From Planctomycetota bacterium (GTDB lineage Bacteria; Planctomycetota; UBA8742; UBA2392): 64,000 bases of DNA. A model generated the notes under the pieces. It did no database searches, was not told where the DNA came from, and was given only the letters and a program-made list of their open reading frames with translations. The translations under genes were made by a program, and so were the position numbers. The first letter of the stretch is position 1. Every line of letters begins with the position of its first letter. This document shows, piece by piece, positions 1 through 8,956 of this stretch. The stretch covers positions 3,534,001 to 3,598,000 of the forward strand of contig JADJRK010000001.1 of the NCBI GenBank assembly GCA_016712285.1. The letters run 5' to 3'.

Positions 1-3000
1 CTGGTGCTGGCGGCTGGGATGGTGGTGTGGCAGGTCGCGCACCTGCGGGGCGATTTTGCCACGGCGGCATCGCCGACGATCACGGCAATCGCGTTGCTGC
101 TGGGCGCCTCGGTTGTGGGCGCGCAGTTCGTGGCGCTGCGCATGGCGGGCAAGGGCGACCATCGCAAGTGGCTGGCGGTGGCGGGCATATTGGTGCTGCC
201 GGCGACGATGATCGTGGGCGGATTGATCAGCGCCATCCAGGCACGCGGCGGCAACCACCGGCGCATCTGGGAAGGTGTGCTGATGGTTGGCGCGCTGGTC
301 GGGTTGAACGTGGCGCTGCCGATTGCGCTGGGGCTGGTGCTGGTGCCGGGTTCGCCCGGGTTGCTGGCGGCCTGGACGGCCATCAAGCTTGAGTTCTTCC
401 TGATTGTCGATTACTTCCTGGGCCGCTCAATCCTGCACTATTTCAGCAGCGGTGCCTCGGCGTTTGTCAGCTTGCGCTATCTGCGTCGCCGCGTGATGAG
501 CCTGCTGAGCGTCTTTGGCGTGGGCTTGGGCGTGTGCGCGCTGATTCTGGTCAACAGCGTAATGCAGGGCTTCCAGAAAGATTTCCGCGAGCAGATGCGC
601 GGCAGCCTCAGCCACGTGCTGGTCAAGTTCGACTCGGGCACCGTGCAGACCCTGGTGGATGAAGTCGCCCAGCGCGAAGCCGAATGGGGCGCCTGGGTCG
701 CGCGCATTGAGGCCGACCCCAACCAGAAGCCCGACTGGGACGCCGCCCTAGAACAGGCGCTGGAGCGTTGGCGCGCCGGTGGGGGCAACGACGAGGACCG
801 GCTGCCCGACAGCGCTGACTTTGCGCGCGCCCAACCCGCGCAACCGGATGCTCCCAAGCCCGAGCTCACGCCCTCCGAGCGCGCGTTCATGCTGCGGCTT
901 CGGACGGGCAAGGGTGTCACGCGCCGTGACCGCGAGTGCCTGCGCGACAACGATATGGTGGTCACGCCGCGCGAGTTTTACCTGTCGCGGATTGCGAACG
1001 CCGCCACCGAAGAAGGCCGCAACCTCGCGCGCGTCACAGAAGACACGGTGCGGCGCGACTGGTACGCCCCGCTGTTCCGGCGCACGTTGCAGGACCAGTT
1101 CAACCGCGCCGAAATCGCGCTGGAAAGGCACACCGACCCCGCGGGCAACCCCGACGTGAAGGGTGTTTCGTGGCGTATCGCGACCAAGACATTGCTTACA
1201 CCGCGCACGGGTGCCCGCGAGCTGAACGACGCTGAGCTTGTCGGCATCGACATCGAGCACGAACCCGAGATCAGCAACCTGGGCCAATACGTCGCCCACG
1301 CTGAACTGAACATGTTCCGCGAGCAGTACGTATTGGGCCCGCTGACCAATGTGCTGGCGGCCACGCTGGGCTGGGAACACCCCGACAGCATCGAAGCCGC
1401 CAACGTGCCGCCGGTGCTGCGATTTTCCGAAGACGGCAAGGGCGTCGCCGCAGAGGGCATTCCGCGCAGCCTGTCACGTTACCTGATGGTGCGCGGCTTC
1501 ACGCGGGCGTCGGGCAAGATTCGCTGGGGCGAGTTTGACCGCGTCGAGTACCTGGAGTTCAGCCCGGGCCAGCGCGTTTACGACCGCGTCAAGGATGCAC
1601 ACAAAGACGCGTCGCGCACCGACGACCTGGCCGAGCTGGGCAAGATCCTTGCGACCTGCGAAGCCGACGTGCGCGCGATTCTTGAGCCGCTGGCGCTTGC
1701 GCCCGCCGCCGAACGCCACGAAGCCGTCAACCGCACCGGCGCGCGCATCATCATGTTCGAATACATGACGGGCCTGAGTGCCGCGGTGTTCGAGATCAAG
1801 GCGCTGTACCGCGACACCGCCGAGCCGCTGACCGCGTTTCGTGAAGACGGCACGGGCACGCTCAGCGCCGAGGAAAAGGTGCAGCTGAAGTCGTTGCAGG
1901 ACCGGCTGTACGCGCACGCGCTGGCGGCGCAGGACATCTGCGAAGACCTCAAGCTGACTATGGCGCAGCGCGAAGAAGCCATCGGGCGCATGGCGCGGGC
2001 CTATCTGCATGAAATTGACGCTGCGATGAAAGAAGCGGCTGACAAGAAACTGACCGGCAACAGCGAGCGCCTGCGCCAGCTGCGCGCGGCATTGCCAGAG
2101 CCCGAGATGCTGTCACCGATGCGCACGCGCCTGCGCAACCGCATGTCGCTGCCGCTTTCGTACGCCGTCGAGCGCTACGAAACGGGCGCCGACAGCACCC
2201 GCGCCCGCATGGATGCTTACCAGCGCGTGCTGCCGCTGCGGACCACCATGGAGGAAGGCGAGAGCATCGACGATTACATCCGGCGCGCCACCATCCCGAA
2301 CCTGCGGCCCGAGCCCGACAAGCCGGGCATCATCCTGGGCGACGCGCTGGCTGAAGTTGCACTGGGTGCCGGCGTGGTCGTTGGCGACCACATCGCGATC
2401 ACGATTCCGCGCATCTACTACGAAGACAACCGGTTTGTGCCGCGCACCAGCGAAGTGTGGTTCCGCATCACCGGGTTCTTCCGCAGTGGCCTGTACGAAG
2501 AAAACCGGCGGCGCATGTACTGCGACTTTGAAGAACTGTCGCGGCTGCTGGCCGACACCGAGATTCACTACACGCTGGGTGTGCGCCTTGCGGATTACTC
2601 GATTTACGAGGGCCAGGCCCGCAGCGACAAGCTGAAAACCGAACTGCGCACCGCGATGCAGGACGAAGGCGTGCGCTTTGCCACGGTCAGCGTCTGGGAA
2701 GACGAGTCACGCACGCTGCTTGAGGCCGTGAACACCGAGCGCACGCTGATCGGGCTGATTGTCAGCTTCATCATCGCGCTGACGGGCGGCGTGATTTTCA
2801 TTCTTGTCTACCAGCTCGTGAACGAGAAGGTGAAAGACATCGGCATTCTCAAGGCGCTGGGTTATTCGCCGTGGGGCATCCGCAGCGTGTTCATGTTCAA
2901 TGCGCTGTTTATCGGCTTGTTCGGCGCGCTGGTCGGCGGCGGAGTCGGCATGGTGCTGTCGGAGTACCTGAACCCGATTGAAGACCTGATCGACGAAACC

Positions 3001-3189
3001 ACAGGCGTGCGCCTGTTCCCGCCGGACATCTACTATTTGACGTACATTCCCAGCATCAAGGGTGCCGAACTGTTGAACCTCGCGCTGGATATCGCGGTGC
3101 CGGTGGTACTGTTCAGCTTCTTGTGCGGGATTTACCCCGCGCTGCTGGCCGCCCGGAAAGACCCGGTCGAGGCTCTGCATTACGAGTAG
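1..3189 (+). CDS. FtsX/LolC-type ABC transporter permease with a very large extracytoplasmic insert (5' partial)
   Basis: The frame is open from base 1, so the true start lies upstream; 1062 residues are visible. The first ~130 residues hold several hydrophobic segments that precede the family core. From about residue 155 there is a LolC/E-like entry (SLRYLRRRVMSLLSVFGVG), then roughly 700 mainly hydrophilic, Arg/Glu-rich residues, and finally three FtsX transmembrane segments with the usual cytoplasmic motif DIGILKALGYSPWGIRSVF and the ending ARKDPVEALHYE. The topology is that of the MacB/LolC/FtsX superfamily, which works with a separate ATPase to move lipoproteins or transmit mechanical signals. 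The insert is much longer than in LolC (about 400 residues in total), so the substrate is unknown. No ATPase gene is visible; it may lie upstream. It converges on ogt with a six-base gap. Confidence 0.87.
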   Translation: MVLAAGMVVWQVAHLRGDFATAASPTITAIALLLGASVVGAQFVALRMAGKGDHRKWLAVAGILVLPATMIVGGLISAIQARGGNHRRIWEGVLMVGALVGLNVALPIALGLVLVPGSPGLLAAWTAIKLEFFLIVDYFLGRSILHYFSSGASAFVSLRYLRRRVMSLLSVFGVGLGVCALILVNSVMQGFQKDFREQMRGSLSHVLVKFDSGTVQTLVDEVAQREAEWGAWVARIEADPNQKPDWDAALEQALERWRAGGGNDEDRLPDSADFARAQPAQPDAPKPELTPSERAFMLRLRTGKGVTRRDRECLRDNDMVVTPREFYLSRIANAATEEGRNLARVTEDTVRRDWYAPLFRRTLQDQFNRAEIALERHTDPAGNPDVKGVSWRIATKTLLTPRTGARELNDAELVGIDIEHEPEISNLGQYVAHAELNMFREQYVLGPLTNVLAATLGWEHPDSIEAANVPPVLRFSEDGKGVAAEGIPRSLSRYLMVRGFTRASGKIRWGEFDRVEYLEFSPGQRVYDRVKDAHKDASRTDDLAELGKILATCEADVRAILEPLALAPAAERHEAVNRTGARIIMFEYMTGLSAAVFEIKALYRDTAEPLTAFREDGTGTLSAEEKVQLKSLQDRLYAHALAAQDICEDLKLTMAQREEAIGRMARAYLHEIDAAMKEAADKKLTGNSERLRQLRAALPEPEMLSPMRTRLRNRMSLPLSYAVERYETGADSTRARMDAYQRVLPLRTTMEEGESIDDYIRRATIPNLRPEPDKPGIILGDALAEVALGAGVVVGDHIAITIPRIYYEDNRFVPRTSEVWFRITGFFRSGLYEENRRRMYCDFEELSRLLADTEIHYTLGVRLADYSIYEGQARSDKLKTELRTAMQDEGVRFATVSVWEDESRTLLEAVNTERTLIGLIVSFIIALTGGVIFILVYQLVNEKVKDIGILKALGYSPWGIRSVFMFNALFIGLFGALVGGGVGMVLSEYLNPIEDLIDETTGVRLFPPDIYYLTYIPSIKGAELLNLALDIAVPVVLFSFLCGIYPALLAARKDPVEALHYE

Positions 3190-3195
3190 CGCCCG

Positions 3196-3714
3196 CTACT
3201 TCCAGCCGATGCCTTCGATCGCCAGCAGCTTGCGCTTGCGGCCCAGCCCGCCGCTGAAACCGCCCAGCCGCCCGTTGGCCGCCAGCACGCGATGACACGG
3301 AATAATGATCGGCAGCGGGTTCGCGCCCACGGCGTTGCCCACGGCGCGCGAGGCGCCGGCCTGCCCGATGTCGTCAGCAAGCTCGGAGTAGGTGGTGCTT
3401 TTGCCGAAGTGCACGCGCTGCAGGCGCCGCCACACGGCGCGCTGAAACTCAGTGCCACTTGACAGGTCAAGAGGGGTCTCGAACTTCTCGCGCACATTCA
3501 GCATGTACTCGGCGACTTCGTGGCATGCCTGCTCAAGCACTTCGTGCGGCTTGCAGCGCCCGCGCCCGTTGTCGCGCCTGCGCTTCAGCAGCTGCGGCAG
3601 CACGCTATCAAGGCCCTTGCCCAGCGTGATCGTGATCAGGCCGTGCTCGCCGGCCGCCAAGCCCAGCTCTCCCAGCGGGGAATCCACATAAGCGACAGCG
3701 AGCTGGTTGTGCAT
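3196..3714 (-). CDS. ogt: Methylated-DNA--protein-cysteine S-methyltransferase
   Basis: Suicide DNA-repair protein that transfers the alkyl group from O6-alkylguanine to its own cysteine. The 172-residue protein has the normal Ogt length and carries the acceptor motif IIIPCHRV with the nucleophile at Cys140, preceded by the DNA-binding helix region (TEFQRAVWRRLQRV, TTYSELA, SRAVGNAVG). I chose the ATG at 3714 because AGAGGAGG lies six bases upstream; the open frame continues further to 4179 without family similarity. It is divergent from the acyltransferase gene at 3764 with about 49 bp between the starts, so both promoters must be packed there or inside the neighbouring gene starts. All key residues are present. 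Confidence 0.95.
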   Translation of the reverse strand: MHNQLAVAYVDSPLGELGLAAGEHGLITITLGKGLDSVLPQLLKRRRDNGRGRCKPHEVLEQACHEVAEYMLNVREKFETPLDLSSGTEFQRAVWRRLQRVHFGKSTTYSELADDIGQAGASRAVGNAVGANPLPIIIPCHRVLAANGRLGGFSGGLGRKRKLLAIEGIGWK

Positions 3715-3763
3715 GGCATGCCTCCTCTGGCAGGATGAGCGCGGCAGTGTAGCCGGAGGTGGT

Positions 3764-4612
3764 GTGTCAGTCGCAAGGGGGAATCCGCAACTGATTGCGT
3801 GGGAACAATTCCTGCGCTGGCGAAAGTACGGCGAGCGTGCGCCGTCAGAGTTTTCGTTGCGCCAGAGGTTGACCAACGCCGCAGGATCAATGGGCGCGCG
3901 CGCCTTCTTTCGCATGCTCAGCGACACCTGCGACATCCACGTCGAAGGCGACGATCCCTGGCGCCGCCCCGTGCAGAACGCGTCGGGCAACGTGATCTGG
4001 CTGTTGTGGCACAACCGCATCGCGTGCTTCACCGCGCTGGTGGACATTCTGGGGCGGCGCAACCATGCCATCCGGGTTGCCAGCATCGTGTCGGCGAGCA
4101 AGGACGGCGAGCTGCTGGCGCGGCCGATTCGTGAATGCGGCGGCACCGAGATTCGCGGCTCAAGCTCAAGCAACGCCACCGAGGCACTGCGCGAGGCGGT
4201 AAGCGCGGCGCGGGCGGGCTACAGCATCGGCACCGTCGGCGACGGCCCGCGCGGCCCGCGCTATGAACTCAAACCCGGCCCGGTATTGCTGGCCAAGGCC
4301 ACCGGCGTGCCGATCGTGCTTGGCACATGGGCCGGCACCCGCGTCGTGCAGTTTCATCGCGCGTGGGACCAGATGATGCTGCCGCTGCCGTTTTCGCGGG
4401 TGCACTTCAAGTTCGAGGCGCCGATCCATGTACAGCCGGACGCCAGCGCCGACGAAATCGCGGCAATCCGGCGCGACCTCGAGGCGCGCCTGATGCGCCT
4501 TACCGCGTGGGCCGACGCAAACACCGGTGTGGCATGGCAGATCCCGAGGCCCAGGCCCGGCGAAATCCTCAAGCGCCGCAAGGCGGGCGCGATTGCCGAC
4601 AAGCGCCGCTGA
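3764..4612 (+). CDS. DUF374/LPLAT-type lysophospholipid acyltransferase-like protein
   Basis: The protein resembles the DUF374 branch of the lysophospholipid/Kdo-lipid acyltransferase superfamily. It has an early LLWHNRI segment, the conserved SASKDGELLARPI and GDGPRGPRYELKPG blocks (the latter at the position of the acyl-CoA/acyl-ACP binding motif), and a PIVLGTWAG strand typical of the fold. It probably acts at the inner membrane on a lipid acceptor that the sequence does not reveal. I favour GTG 3764, which has GGAGG at 3755-3759 and gives 282 residues; an ATG at 3713 in the same frame would overlap the divergent ogt start. No signal peptide is visible. It is followed after 60 bp by an unrelated membrane-anchored protein. 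Confidence 0.82.
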   Translation: MSVARGNPQLIAWEQFLRWRKYGERAPSEFSLRQRLTNAAGSMGARAFFRMLSDTCDIHVEGDDPWRRPVQNASGNVIWLLWHNRIACFTALVDILGRRNHAIRVASIVSASKDGELLARPIRECGGTEIRGSSSSNATEALREAVSAARAGYSIGTVGDGPRGPRYELKPGPVLLAKATGVPIVLGTWAGTRVVQFHRAWDQMMLPLPFSRVHFKFEAPIHVQPDASADEIAAIRRDLEARLMRLTAWADANTGVAWQIPRPRPGEILKRRKAGAIADKRR

Positions 4613-4672
4613 TCTTTTCGGCCCGGGCGGCGGCTGTTCGTATCACAGAGGGGCCTGTAGGCTGGTACCGCC

Positions 4673-6445
4673 ATGGCGATCAACAACAAATACGTGGGGA
4701 CTGTTGCGGTGCTGCTGGTTGCGGCTGCGTCCGGATTGCTGGTGTTCTTTCTGCTGGCGGACAGCCCCAAGCCCAGCCCAAAACCCAAGACCGACCCTGA
4801 CCAGAAGAGCGACACCGACAAGCCGGACCCCGCGCAACCCGACAAGCCGTCCACGGCCCCCGAGAACATTGAGCCTGACCCCGTGCGCAACGAGCGCCCG
4901 CCGCAGCCCTATGTGCTGCCGTCTGAGCTGCCGCGCCTGATCGTTGAGGGCCGAGTCGTCGACGGCAACGGCGTGGGTCTTGCCGACGCCGAGGTGCTGT
5001 TCACCGGCGACAATGCGTTGCGCGGCATGCAGGGTGTGGGCTTTACCGACGGTGCCGGCAATTACCAGCTTCTCGCATGGTCATCGACCAAGCCGGCGGC
5101 GGGCGCCAACACCACACGCCGCGGCACCATCTCTGCGCGCAGCGCCGACGGCGGCCAGGGCGTAAGCCCGACCGTGACCGTGCCTGACGGTGAGTCATTT
5201 CTGGCGCCACCGGTCGCGGTCAATGCCGGCGGCACGATTGAAGGCGTCGTGCTGAACACCGATGGCGCGCCGGCCCCCGGTGCCCGCGTCACGGTGCGGT
5301 CGGCAACGCCCGTGCCGATGCCTGACTTTCGCGGTCGTGAGCCACGCGTGGTAACCCGGCCGCTCGTGCGCATGGTGCAAGCCGACGAGCGCGGCCAGTT
5401 CAAGGCGGCGGCACTGCCCGCCGCGCAATACCGCGTAACCGCCGACCCCGGCTACTGGGGCCAGAACACGAACGCGGCGACCGTGGACGTGGCGGAGGGC
5501 CGCAGCGCCTGGAGCCAGGTTGAGCTGCGGGCCGAGAACTACATTCGCGGGCGGGTGGTTGATGCGCTGGGTAACCCGGTGCCCGACGCGGTCGTTTTCC
5601 TGACGCGGCCGCCTGTAGAAGGCGAGACCCCCGGCGACCCGGAATCTGCAGCCAATCGCATCACGGCCCGCGACCGTGGCGGCGAAGTGTCGCGCATTGG
5701 TCGCGACACCGCGCGGCGCTTCGATGAATCCAGCGCCACAAACTCGCGGCAGATGACCGATGCGCAGGGGCGCTTCGGTTTCTTCACACTGGAAGACCTT
5801 GAGTGGACCGTGACCGCGCGCGTTGGCGCCGTGGAAGCCAAGCTTGAGAAGCATCGCGTCAACCAGCCGGATATCAGCCTGACGCTTGAAACGCAGGGCA
5901 AGACGCTGGTCAGCGGCCGTGTCACAGACGCCGAAACCGGCTTGCCCGTCAGCGCGTTTGACCTGCGTGTGTTCGCGGGCAGCGGCAGCGCGGACCCTGA
6001 CCCGTTTTCACGCGTGGCGCCGGACCGCATGTTCCCGTGGCGGCCCAGCGGTGAGTATCGGCTGGTCAACCCGCCCGCGGGCGATTTTCGGTTGCGCTTC
6101 ACGGCGCCGGGGTTCGTGCCGCAGTATGTGCAGATCAAGGCCCTGGGCGACGGCGAGCATCGCTCTGCTGTGAACGCGGAACTGCTGCCGCTGTGTGAGC
6201 TGTTCATGACACCCACGCTGAACAACCGCCGCTTTGACTTTGAGCCGGTGATGCTGATGTTTGACAACCGCATTGCATACCATGCCTCGACCGACGCGCT
6301 GGGCAACCTGCGCATCCCCGGGGTGGCCCCCGGCACCTACCGCCTGAAGCTGGTGCAGCGCGACGGCACGGCATTGCAGTGTGACGTGGAAGTGCCCGCG
6401 CGGCGCCGCGCCGAACTGTCGGTCACACTTGACCCGGCAGGTTGA
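4673..6445 (+). CDS. Membrane-anchored protein with carboxypeptidase-regulatory-like domains
   Basis: The 590-residue protein has one N-terminal transmembrane anchor (about residues 8-28) followed by a Pro/Asp/Lys-rich linker (to about 85). It then carries several beta-sandwich modules of the carboxypeptidase regulatory-like (CarboxypepD_reg) type, recognised by repeated openings such as VEGRVVDGNGVGLADAEV, IEGVVLNTDGAPAPGARV, IRGRVVDALGNPVPDAV and VSGRVTDAETGLPVSAF, each ending with TDAxG-F-type strands. No catalytic domain is seen, so a structural or scaffolding role outside the membrane is likely. It shares its architecture with the larger protein at 58146-61241. Its TGA overlaps the ATG of the pseudouridine synthase gene (TGATG), so the two are probably translated together although their functions look unrelated. 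Confidence 0.84.
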   Translation: MAINNKYVGTVAVLLVAAASGLLVFFLLADSPKPSPKPKTDPDQKSDTDKPDPAQPDKPSTAPENIEPDPVRNERPPQPYVLPSELPRLIVEGRVVDGNGVGLADAEVLFTGDNALRGMQGVGFTDGAGNYQLLAWSSTKPAAGANTTRRGTISARSADGGQGVSPTVTVPDGESFLAPPVAVNAGGTIEGVVLNTDGAPAPGARVTVRSATPVPMPDFRGREPRVVTRPLVRMVQADERGQFKAAALPAAQYRVTADPGYWGQNTNAATVDVAEGRSAWSQVELRAENYIRGRVVDALGNPVPDAVVFLTRPPVEGETPGDPESAANRITARDRGGEVSRIGRDTARRFDESSATNSRQMTDAQGRFGFFTLEDLEWTVTARVGAVEAKLEKHRVNQPDISLTLETQGKTLVSGRVTDAETGLPVSAFDLRVFAGSGSADPDPFSRVAPDRMFPWRPSGEYRLVNPPAGDFRLRFTAPGFVPQYVQIKALGDGEHRSAVNAELLPLCELFMTPTLNNRRFDFEPVMLMFDNRIAYHASTDALGNLRIPGVAPGTYRLKLVQRDGTALQCDVEVPARRRAELSVTLDPAG

Positions 6446-7491
6446 TGGCAAGCGAGCGCACATTCACCGTCGGCGACGACGAAGCCAACCAGCGCCTTGA
6501 CCGCTTTCTGCGCAAGCTACTGGACGACGTCAGCCTGTCGGCGATCTACAAGCTCGTGCGCACGCGCCAGATCACTGTCAACAAGCGCAAGACCCGCCCC
6601 GAGCACCGCCTTTCCGTGGGCGACATCATCACGTTTCACCAGGCCGCGCAGGACCGTCACCTGAAGCCAAAACTGCGCGAACGCGCCGAGCAGGGCTTCA
6701 GCAAGCGCCGCGATTTCAGAATCGTCTTCGAAGACGCGCACATTCTCGTCGTCAACAAGCCCGCGGGCCTGCTTGTGCATGCCGGCGACCGCGGCGACGA
6801 CCGCGACACGCTGATCGACCAGGTCACCGGCTATCTTGTGGCCGACAGCGCGGCCCCCGATGCCGGCAACCTGCGCGACTTCGTCAAGCCGTCGCCGACG
6901 TTCGCGCCCACGCTGGCCCACCGCATTGACCGCGCGACCTCCGGCCTGGTGCTGATCGGCAAGACGCTGGCGGCTTCGCAGGAACTGGCGGCGCTGATCA
7001 AGCACCGGCGCGTGAGCAAGACGTATCTGGCGCTTGCCTTCGGCGGGCTGCCGCAGCGGCAAGGCACGATCGACGTGCCGCTCGAGCGCAAGCAGGACGC
7101 CAAGGGCCGCCGCCGCAAAGTCGAGACGGGTGCCGGCCAGCACGCCGTGACCCACTACGTGGTGCTGGCGCAGCGCAGCCACTTTTCGCTGGTCGAGCTT
7201 GACCTTGAAACCGGCCGCACGCACCAGATTCGCGCACACCTGGCGCATGTGGGTGCGCCCCTGGTCGGCGACCACGAATACGGCGACCGCGAGCGCAACC
7301 GCCACGCGTCCGAAAAGCTGGGCCTCAAGCGCCAGTTTCTGCACGCGGCGCGGCTGCAGTTTGTGCATCCATTGACAAGTCAAGAGCTCGACCTGGCGGC
7401 GCCACTGTGGCCCGACTTGATGCAGGCGCTGGACCGCGAGGGATTTAAGCGCGATGATCTGCCACCATGGTTGCCCGAAGCCATTTCCTGA
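6445..7491 (+). CDS. RluA-family 23S rRNA/tRNA pseudouridine synthase
   Basis: Isomerises uridine to pseudouridine in RNA. The 348-residue protein has an N-terminal S4 RNA-binding domain (about residues 15-65) and an RluA catalytic domain containing HRIDRATSGLVL with the catalytic Asp162, then KTYLALAFG and the C-terminal RTHQIRAHLAHVGAPLVGD block typical of RluA/RluC/RluD. The length matches RluC/RluD. A TTG at 6442 could start the frame, but ATG 6445 overlaps the previous TGA and is preferred for translational coupling. The next gene's frame begins within its last 25 bases, which suggests a cotranscribed set. The exact RNA target cannot be told from the sequence. Confidence 0.93.
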   Translation: MASERTFTVGDDEANQRLDRFLRKLLDDVSLSAIYKLVRTRQITVNKRKTRPEHRLSVGDIITFHQAAQDRHLKPKLRERAEQGFSKRRDFRIVFEDAHILVVNKPAGLLVHAGDRGDDRDTLIDQVTGYLVADSAAPDAGNLRDFVKPSPTFAPTLAHRIDRATSGLVLIGKTLAASQELAALIKHRRVSKTYLALAFGGLPQRQGTIDVPLERKQDAKGRRRKVETGAGQHAVTHYVVLAQRSHFSLVELDLETGRTHQIRAHLAHVGAPLVGDHEYGDRERNRHASEKLGLKRQFLHAARLQFVHPLTSQELDLAAPLWPDLMQALDREGFKRDDLPPWLPEAIS

Positions 7492-8903
7492 TGCTGCTGT
7501 GCGTGCTCGCCTTGTGCGCGGCGTGCCAGGTGCCGGACGCGCAAAGCGTCCAGGTCTCGCCGGTTCGTGAGTTCCGGCCCGAGCGCCGCTCAATCGTGCG
7601 CGAGCCGGTGATCCTGATACCCGGCACGCTGGGCAGCCGCCTGTTCAACACCGAAAACGGCGAGATTGCCTGGGGCAACCTGTCGGCCACCATCAGCGAC
7701 CTCAGTGACGACCTGGACCTGCCGATTCATCGCAAGCGCCTGGCCGACAACCGCGACAGCCTGCGCGCCTACCGCGTGCTCGACAGTGTCGAGATTCTCG
7801 CGCGCGAGGGCAGCGGCGAAGTCGCCTTCTACGCCGACCTGATCGGGTTTCTGCAGGACACGCTGGGCTATCGGCCCGCCTATGGCCGCAAGTTCTACCA
7901 GGGGCAGGACCTGTTCGTCTTCTTCTATGACTGGCGCCGCAGCAACGTGGAAGCCGCCGTGCAGCTTGGCGAGTTCATCCAGAGCATTCGCCAGGACCTG
8001 AACGCGCCATCGATGAAGTTCACGTTTCTGGCCGTCAGCAACGGCGGCATCGTCGCCCGCTACTACCTGCGTTTCGGCAGCGATGACCAGGTCAGCGAAA
8101 AGGCCCCCGATGCGCCATTTTCGCCGACATACGCCGGCGCCAAAGATTGCGCCCGGCTGATCTGCCTTGGCACGCCCCACGTCGGCACCATCGACGCGCT
8201 GCAACTGATTCACGAGGGCTACGCGCCCAACGTGCTGGCGCGCCGCTACCCGCCTGCAACCATCTTCAGCTTTCCCGCAGCGTTCGAGCTGCTGCCTGAC
8301 CCCGGCGAGAAGATCTTCGTCGGCGATGGCGGCGAAACCCTTGATCTCAACTTGTGGAAGCCCGAGGCATGGACCACCTACGGCCTCTCGGTCTTCGGCG
8401 CCTCCGAGCGCGCGCGGCTGCAACGCCAGATCGCCTATGACATCCAGCCGGGCCAGGACCGCGACCAACTCTATGAAGAAGCGGTATCCAACCAGCGCGC
8501 ATACCTGGCCACCGTGCTCAGCCACGCGATGCGCCTCAAGCGCGCGATTGCCGGGCCGTGCGAGGTGCCGCTGCATGTCATGCTGGGCACGACCACGCCC
8601 ACGCTGGCCCGCGTCGGCCTTGAGCTCGACGGCGACGAGTGGCAGCTCTACTTCAGGCCGCGCGTCGGGTGGGGGCGCAGCGACCCGATGACCGAGGCGA
8701 TGTACGCCCTGGGCGACGGCGTGGTCACGCGGCGCTCGGGACTTGGCGAGGCGCTTTCCACATCCGACGAACAATTGCTCAAGCAGTCGCAGGCGTTTCG
8801 CAACTCGCTGGACGGCTGGACTTTCACGCCGTTCACGCACCGCGCGATGTTCGAGGATGAGCTGTTGCGGCTGTCCCTTGCCGAGTTGCTTTCCACGCCT
8901 TAA
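7467..8903 (+). CDS. LCAT-like alpha/beta-hydrolase, probable lipoprotein
   Basis: The 478-residue protein starts with a hydrophobic signal (about residues 7-19) ending LALCAAC, which may be a lipobox with Cys20, although residue -3 is unusual. The mature part resembles the lecithin:cholesterol acyltransferase family: an early oxyanion segment VILIPGTLGSRLF, the FFYDWRRS block, and the nucleophile elbow FLAVSNGGIVARYYL with Ser191 (replacing the GHSMGG form). A late FTPFTHRAMFEDELL segment offers the candidate catalytic His. Such enzymes act as phospholipases or acyltransferases on membrane lipids. ATG 7467 overlaps the upstream gene by 25 bases; ATG 7491, which overlaps that gene's TGA, is an alternative but lacks the basic N-terminus of a signal peptide. 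Confidence 0.8.
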   Translation: MVARSHFLMLLCVLALCAACQVPDAQSVQVSPVREFRPERRSIVREPVILIPGTLGSRLFNTENGEIAWGNLSATISDLSDDLDLPIHRKRLADNRDSLRAYRVLDSVEILAREGSGEVAFYADLIGFLQDTLGYRPAYGRKFYQGQDLFVFFYDWRRSNVEAAVQLGEFIQSIRQDLNAPSMKFTFLAVSNGGIVARYYLRFGSDDQVSEKAPDAPFSPTYAGAKDCARLICLGTPHVGTIDALQLIHEGYAPNVLARRYPPATIFSFPAAFELLPDPGEKIFVGDGGETLDLNLWKPEAWTTYGLSVFGASERARLQRQIAYDIQPGQDRDQLYEEAVSNQRAYLATVLSHAMRLKRAIAGPCEVPLHVMLGTTTPTLARVGLELDGDEWQLYFRPRVGWGRSDPMTEAMYALGDGVVTRRSGLGEALSTSDEQLLKQSQAFRNSLDGWTFTPFTHRAMFEDELLRLSLAELLSTP

Positions 8904-8915
8904 CGTCTCCCTGTA

Positions 8916-8939
8916 AGACACCAGCCGGTGTCTGGTTTT
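8916..8939 (+). terminator. Candidate intrinsic terminator between the LCAT-like gene and purA
   Basis: A seven-base-pair stem (AGACACC with GGTGTCT, loop AGCC) is followed by GG and four T. It starts 12 bases after the upstream stop codon. The T-run is short, so termination may be partial. Confidence 0.5.
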
Positions 8940-8956
8940 CTGTGCAGGATCAAGCC

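Noticed and set aside
3196..4179. Extended 327-codon form of ogt
   Set aside because: The family length and the AGAGGAGG ribosome site set the start at 3714; the extension overlaps the divergent acyltransferase gene in antisense.
6517..8921. Long open frames on the minus strand opposite the pseudouridine synthase and LCAT-like genes
   Set aside because: They are antisense shadows of strongly supported genes, produced by GC-rich third positions; the translations are low in complexity and match no family.
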